From Lycorma delicatula (lineage: Eukaryota > Arthropoda > Insecta > Hemiptera > Fulgoridae): 64,000 nt of DNA. The DNA lies in contig NC_134460.1 in NCBI RefSeq assembly GCF_047948215.1, positions 124,261,324 through 124,325,323 of the forward strand. Direction: 5' to 3'. Positions 59,361 through 64,000 of this stretch are shown here, piece after piece. The notes under the pieces are model-generated. The model ran no database searches, was not told where the DNA came from, and saw nothing but the letters and a program-made list of their open reading frames with translations. Numbering within the stretch: position 1 is the stretch's first letter; each line of letters begins with the position of its first letter. Both the position numbers and the translations under genes were made by a program.

Positions 59361-62019
59361 ACAAACGAACATTTACATTTTTATTTATGCATTGTTTAAG
59401 ACAGTTTCTAAGCAACTGTTATTTAATTTTTAATTCAGTTCTATTAGAATTTCTGATAGAGTTACACGTATTGAATCTCTGCTGCTCGTTTGAGATCATA
59501 TAAAAGCTACATCAAAAGAAATATATAGAAGAAAAAAAAGAATTGCAAAACAAAAACTTCTTTTATTAAAATAACAACAAAAACCACTGCAATTTGAAGA
59601 AAAGAGGAATAACATCAACAAAAAGAAATCTTAATCGAAATTAAATAAACTCAAGAAAACCAAGAATCATTAAAGATAACAACAAAGAAATAGAATAAGG
59701 AATAATAATAAAAGGTATTTATATAAAAGTTAGATAACTTAAAAAAATAATAAGAGTAAACATGGTTGAACCATAACAATAATGGTGGGGTGGGATTAAG
59801 TGAGGTGGGGTGGTGGGCCCCCATCTCAATTTTTTGTTAGTTTTGAAGATATTAAGATGAAGGATAAAACAAATTTCTTCGGTTATTATTAACTGATAAT
59901 TGGTTAATGATTACACACGACAAATTAAAACATGCCATATATCAGCCAATTTCATAAAGTCTGAATAAAAATTAACAAAATGACTTATCTATAAACTATA
60001 TATAATATACATTATAAGAAGAAAGAAGAAAGGAAATGTTACCCATCTATTTTGAAAAAGATTGATTCATCTTGTTTTTATAAATTATGAATACGATGTA
60101 AAAAGATATTCATGCTACCTATTAAGAGGCCGGGACAAAATGCGTTGAATTAAATGTTTCTATGTTACAAAGAAAATCATGGTTGGACTGTCACTTTTTT
60201 GATATAAATATTTATAAACTATCATTCAAAGTGTATTAAAATAAAAAAACAGATAATGTTGATTATAAACGACTAAAATGTTATATTGACATTATTCTGG
60301 TAACATAACATAATGTTTAAGACCTCTAACTGAATATCTGACCCGAGGCTACCATTAGAAATCATCAGCTTATAATCCATGAAATAGCGCATGTATTCAT
60401 CCGAGGTAAGCCAAATAAACCAGATTGCTATCCCTCACAGCCACTGCAGATCAAGAAAGGCTGATTGCTGAATACAACCGCCAGATACTAATGCGGTGTC
60501 CAAGCTTAACGAGAATGAGATAGCAGCTTCGATGTTGAATCCGTCATGCCCGTTTGCACTCGAGTTCTGGTGAAAGCATTTTTGTTAAGTCCTAATGAAC
60601 AACCAGGTCTGTCTTTTAACGCAATAGTAGAGGAAATGGAAGATAATCCTTTGATTTGAGCATGCAGTATGCAAGAATTGGCGCCGCTATTTTATTTTAC
60701 ATTTTCAGTTTTTAATAAAAGTTGAACAAACATATTTGATTTATTGTATAAAATATTTTTCGTTGATCACTTTATTATTTCAGTTTTTTCCATAATAATA
60801 CCTACATTTTTCTATTACACATAAACACAATTTAAAATTTTTTTCATGAATGTTATAGCACCGTAAGACCTAAATTCATAACAGAGATTTAAAATAATTT
60901 TAAAAAATAAATAAAAGTGTGTATTAATAATTTTAAAATAAACCAATAAACCACAGAACAATTATACGCGCACACGCACATCACCACCATTGCAAAGAAG
61001 TCACGAGCACATTAAACTGTTTAGAAAAAATTTTATGACAAAGTTATTATACTTTCATTGCACTGCTTATTTATTCTTATATAGTGTAAAAGTAGTGATA
61101 CATGAAAAAAGTGTAAAAAATTCAAATCTAAATTTGTATACTACTCTCAATAAAATTTATTGATTTGTCTACGTTAAATTTGGTAGTTGGAAAATTTTTT
61201 TTTTTAAGTTTAATGTAAGAAATCCAATAAAAACTTGTGTAAGATTTTTCATTTTCAAAAAAAAGAAAAACATTATTTAAACAAAAAAAAAAGAAAAAAG
61301 TGTTTTGGTTGTATTTAAAACTTCACATAAGTTTACAAAGACATGAAAGCTGATATTCACCACAAACATTTTATTGTTTTTGAATTATATGCATTTTTTT
61401 TTAGATGTGTAAGGAACTGAATCCTTATAGAAATGAAGTTGATTAACTGCCGATTAAAATCAGCAGTTGAAGAACTTATTAGGATTTCACAAATCATTTA
61501 CATCTATAAATTCAATCTGATCATTATGGGTACTTTTTATAAAATATTGAATCATTACTTTCAGAAAAAGCAATTCTCGTTAATATCCAAAGTACCTCAG
61601 AATGAATGATTAATTCCTACATATGGAATTTTAATGCTTATATATTCAAATATATATTTATATATATATTCTTTAAAGTTTTCTACTGGATAAAGAAGTA
61701 TTTAGAAACAATTTAAAAAATATTGTACAATACATTAATTATACGGTTAAAGATTTGAAAAAGTTTAGTTCATAAGAAATGACAACTGTCTACTACTACT
61801 ACCGATTATTAAGACTGTATATTAATAATTTTAGTGCCCATGTGTGTAATCACTTTTAAAACTAACCAAATTAATGAATTATTAAGCTCACAAGAAATTG
61901 TAATTTTCCTTTTCTGCAGTGAAATATTTAGCCTTGCCTTAATGTTTTGAGAAACAATTAAGTTTCAAAAACTTTTCATTCTCAATTTCGCAAAAACTGT
62001 TTGCATATGTGAAATTTCC

Positions 62020-62140
62020 ACACAGTTATACATATACACACAGTGTATATATACATATACATATACACACAGTGGGTGTGTATATGTATGTGTGTGTATG
62101 TATGTAAGTGTGTGTGTGTTAAGTATGTGTGTGTGCACAT
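62020..62140. repeat. Alternating purine-pyrimidine (TA/CA/TG) repeat
   Basis: About 120 bases of alternating TATA, CACA and TGTG sequence. It includes the inverted repeat CATATACACAC..GTGTGTATATG at about 62059-62085. Confidence 0.85.
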
Positions 62141-62303
62141 GCATAAGGGGCCAATCTGGACCCCAGGGGTCCATGGGACAGAGCATCTTGAGTGATGATC
62201 ATGAGCGAACCAAGCCCTGACCAGGTAGTTGTTATTACAATAAAACAATGTTAGCATTATTACAATAATTAATGTTCATTGGTTAAAAAAGAATCATTTT
62301 AAT

Positions 62304-62334
62304 ATTCTAATACTACTAGAATTAGTATTAGAAT
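62304..62334. repeat. Hairpin, perfect 11-base stem
   Basis: ATTCTAATACT (62304-62314) and AGTATTAGAAT (62324-62334) are perfect inverted repeats with a 9-base loop, inside the PP2A-A intron. Confidence 0.8.
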
Positions 62335-62681
62335 AATATTCTATATTCTAGAAAGACATCATAGACTAATAGTTACACAAATTTACCACAATAAATGTAA
62401 ATTCACAGTAATAAAATGTTAAAACAAAAATAATTTGTAAATTTATTAATAAAAGCTAGTTAAGAAATTCTTAATAAATTCTATTTCTATAAGCCTCATA
62501 ATGATATTAGATAAGGTATTATGTTTTTTAAGAGCAAAATATTTACTATTCCAAATAATACCTTTTACTTAAGACTGTTTATGTTTAATGTTACACCATC
62601 TACAACTGTGTGTAATCGATTAGTACAGAGTGAACTCTTAAATAGTAATTTTAAATGTTATACTGATGATAATGTACTTAC

Positions 62682-62824
62682 TTTGGATCAAGAACAGGGC
62701 TAATTTTTTGTAATGTTTTTGCGACGTTAAACCTAACGTTAGCAACAGAATCATAAGCCATATCAATAACAGTTGGTAGCATCATTCTTTCTGTTATTTC
62801 TGGACCACAAACTGCAGCTAGTAC
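62682..62824 (-). CDS. Pp2A-29B: PP2A scaffold subunit A (PR65), penultimate coding exon
   Basis: The 143-base exon starts after the acceptor ATATAG and ends at AA|GTAAGT, a strong donor. It encodes 47 full codons plus two bases of the next: [20 protein letters not shown], then [20 protein letters not shown] and [17 protein letters not shown] and MLPTV are hallmark strings of HEAT repeat 14 of the PP2A A subunit, and the exon joins in frame to the exon at 57879-58017 through an Asn codon split across the intron. Together the two exons give about 93 residues, matching roughly the last 85-90 residues of the ~590-residue protein. The preceding exon, which should end in a TTLFCIN-like sequence, was not found between 62825 and 64000 and so should lie outside the window. 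The protein scaffolds the PP2A phosphatase holoenzyme in cytoplasm and nucleus. Reading frame, splice sites and conservation all indicate a functional gene. Confidence 0.95.
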
Positions 62825-63559
62825 CTATATTATACAAAATACAATAAATAAATACACAAATTAGAACTAACCAATCAGCTGTAACAGTAATAAATCATAA
62901 ATTGGGAAACAGAATTAACAAAAACAACTACATCCAAATAAGCTTTAATGGTAAGTTACAATGCTGCAATTGTATTTCATATTTTGCATTTGGTACAAAC
63001 ATCAATAATTTCCCTCACCACTCACAAAAAAAAGAAGAAAAAATTAAATACAAATATTGAATTTACGCTGCGTTTAATACTCTAAAAAAAGAAAAAATTG
63101 TATGATTTGATCTACCAGAATATGCACTTTTCAAGGATGCAAAATATAAATTTGGCAGAGTTGCAGTTCATGATAATAGTGAAAATAGTGTGTACTACAC
63201 TAATTGATGACAGATAAAAAAATAAATAATCAATACATCACAAATATATCATTAAAAAATTAAAAAGAACAGTAATCAAATTTTATTTTCAACTGGAAAA
63301 TACTTATTTGTTAACGGTATGAGTGTCTATCAACTATAAAGAATTAAGTGGTTTTCTCATTTTTGGAAGATTACAACAGTTATAAGATTCTTGACCTAAC
63401 TGATAATCAATCTCTATCTAAATACCACCAAACTGTTGAAAATGTGAGAAAAATTGTGTATGAGCTCAAATTCAATGAAATTCCTTGCCAAAATCATAAG
63501 CACAAATAAAATATCTGAAATATTGAAATCTACATAAAAATAATTTATTCCCATTTTAG
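62825..63559 (-). other. Pp2A-29B: Upstream intron of PP2A-A, first part
   Basis: AT-rich sequence upstream of the penultimate exon on the minus strand, with a T/A-rich acceptor tract at about 62825-62850. No exon was seen. The intron must continue beyond 64000. Confidence 0.6.
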
Positions 63560-63960
63560 ATATCCTAGATCACTGAAATTATGTGGCCAATTCTGATAAG
63601 TGGTATAGAAGTTGGAGAAACAAAAGACCATAAAGTTGGAGAAAAGAAAGACGACCATAAACAGCAAACTACAAAAATAAAATTTCTTAAAATTATGACA
63701 GGCAAGACAAAAAATGGTTTGTATAAGGATTGTAAAACCAAGGGCCTATACAAATAAAGAAAATAAGTTGAAAGGTGTGGAAAAAATAAGATTAAATTGC
63801 TTTGGGCACATTAAGAGAATAAAGTAAAAACCAATAGCACCGACAATGCTAAATTACAAATTAAATGGCAGGGAAACAAGGGAAACCAAAAGAACTGCGG
63901 ATAAATTAAGTTAAAGATATTACAAAGCTATGTGGTTTGATGGAAAGGTAATAAAAGTTA
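63560..63960 (+). mobile_element. LINE C-terminal tail, degenerate
   Basis: Plus-strand frames read KIKFLKIMTGKTKNGLYKDC (~63675-63735), then KIRLNCFGHIKRI (~63786-63824) and MLNYKLNGRETRETKR (~63847-63894). This is the order of the closing motifs of insect LINE ORFs (MxFLRxxxGKTxxDxxRN; NRLRWFGHVxRM; xLNYKxxGxRxRGRPKKRW). It lies in the intron of PP2A-A, opposite to the gene. Stops interrupt it and no reverse transcriptase is present within the window. Confidence 0.7.
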
Positions 63961-64000
63961 TAATGGAAATATCTATGATTCATCATCTACCTCAAAGATA

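Larger units (their letters stand above)
58018..62681 (-). other. Pp2A-29B: Intron of PP2A-A, 4,664 bp
   Basis: The intron is bounded by a consensus donor GTAAGT (62681 down) and acceptor CAG (58020-58018), in phase 2. It is A/T-rich. It holds a (GT)-rich run at 59309-59360, a TATA/TG-rich run at 62020-62140, an 11-base-stem hairpin at 62304-62334, and a G-rich patch at 59785-59822. A less A/T-rich segment at 60340-60680 contains no recognised domain. No other exon or transposase was seen inside it. Confidence 0.85.

Noticed and set aside
61965..62257. Two His/Thr-rich minus-strand frames of 73 and 91 codons
   Set aside because: They translate the TG/TA microsatellite and its flank; repeat-driven composition.
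62825..64000. A further upstream PP2A-A exon within the window
   Set aside because: No minus-strand segment reads like the HEAT-repeat sequence that should precede VLAAVCG; the exon must lie beyond the window.

Overview
This is eukaryotic nuclear DNA, almost certainly from an arthropod and probably an insect. It is very AT-rich, has no dense coding, carries many simple repeats, and is full of decayed transposons of the types common in insects (mariner, piggyBac, hAT, Merlin, Penelope-like, LINEs with FFGHI-type C-termini, tRNA-derived SINEs). The SINE types and the foldback repeats with an AACCTACGCTCGC core would suit a hemipteroid or polyneopteran insect, but the species is not determined here.

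Only one host gene is supported. The last two coding exons of the PP2A scaffold subunit A (PR65; Drosophila Pp2A-29B, human PPP2R1A) lie on the minus strand at 62682-62824 and 57879-58017, separated by a 4,664-bp GT-AG intron. The rest of the gene lies beyond position 64000. It supplies the HEAT-repeat scaffold that holds the PP2A catalytic and B subunits.

Layout. 0.4-1.0 kb: LINE tail. 3.1-3.5 kb: foldback repeats. 4.2 kb: SINE. 4.9-6.1 kb: Penelope-like relic with a GIY-YIG remnant, inverted arms and hammerhead-like motifs. 6.1-11.2 kb: AT-rich DNA with long (AT), (CT) and (CA) runs. 11.3-11.7 kb: foldback element. 13.55-15.2 kb: small foldback MITE, then a Merlin (IS1016-like) transposase relic whose 3' end is repeated in inverted orientation around another palindrome. 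16.19-16.92 kb: non-autonomous hAT-like element with a perfect 8-bp target duplication. 19.1 kb: LINE tail. 23-26 kb: two SINEs. 26.4-28.0 kb: internally deleted LINE. 33.2 kb: SINE. 36.8-38.4 kb: piggyBac relic followed by a degenerate ~155-bp tandem repeat. 39.2-39.9 kb: mariner relic. 42.7 kb: SINE. 46.4-47.5 kb: second piggyBac relic (minus). 49.18-50.42 kb: near full-length mariner with TIRs and TA sites (minus). 53.84-56.53 kb: third piggyBac, with both ends and TTAA sites. 57.9-62.8 kb: PP2A-A exons and intron. 63.6-64.0 kb: LINE tail.

No element appears to have an intact transposase or reverse transcriptase, so all look dead. No rRNA, true tRNA gene, CRISPR array or bacterial-type operon was seen. 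The most interesting items are the Penelope relic with paired hammerhead-like motifs, the piggyBac and mariner copies whose ends can be defined exactly, the hAT-like element, and the AACCTACGCTCGC foldback family. Identifications come from reading translations and repeat ends by eye; no database search was run.
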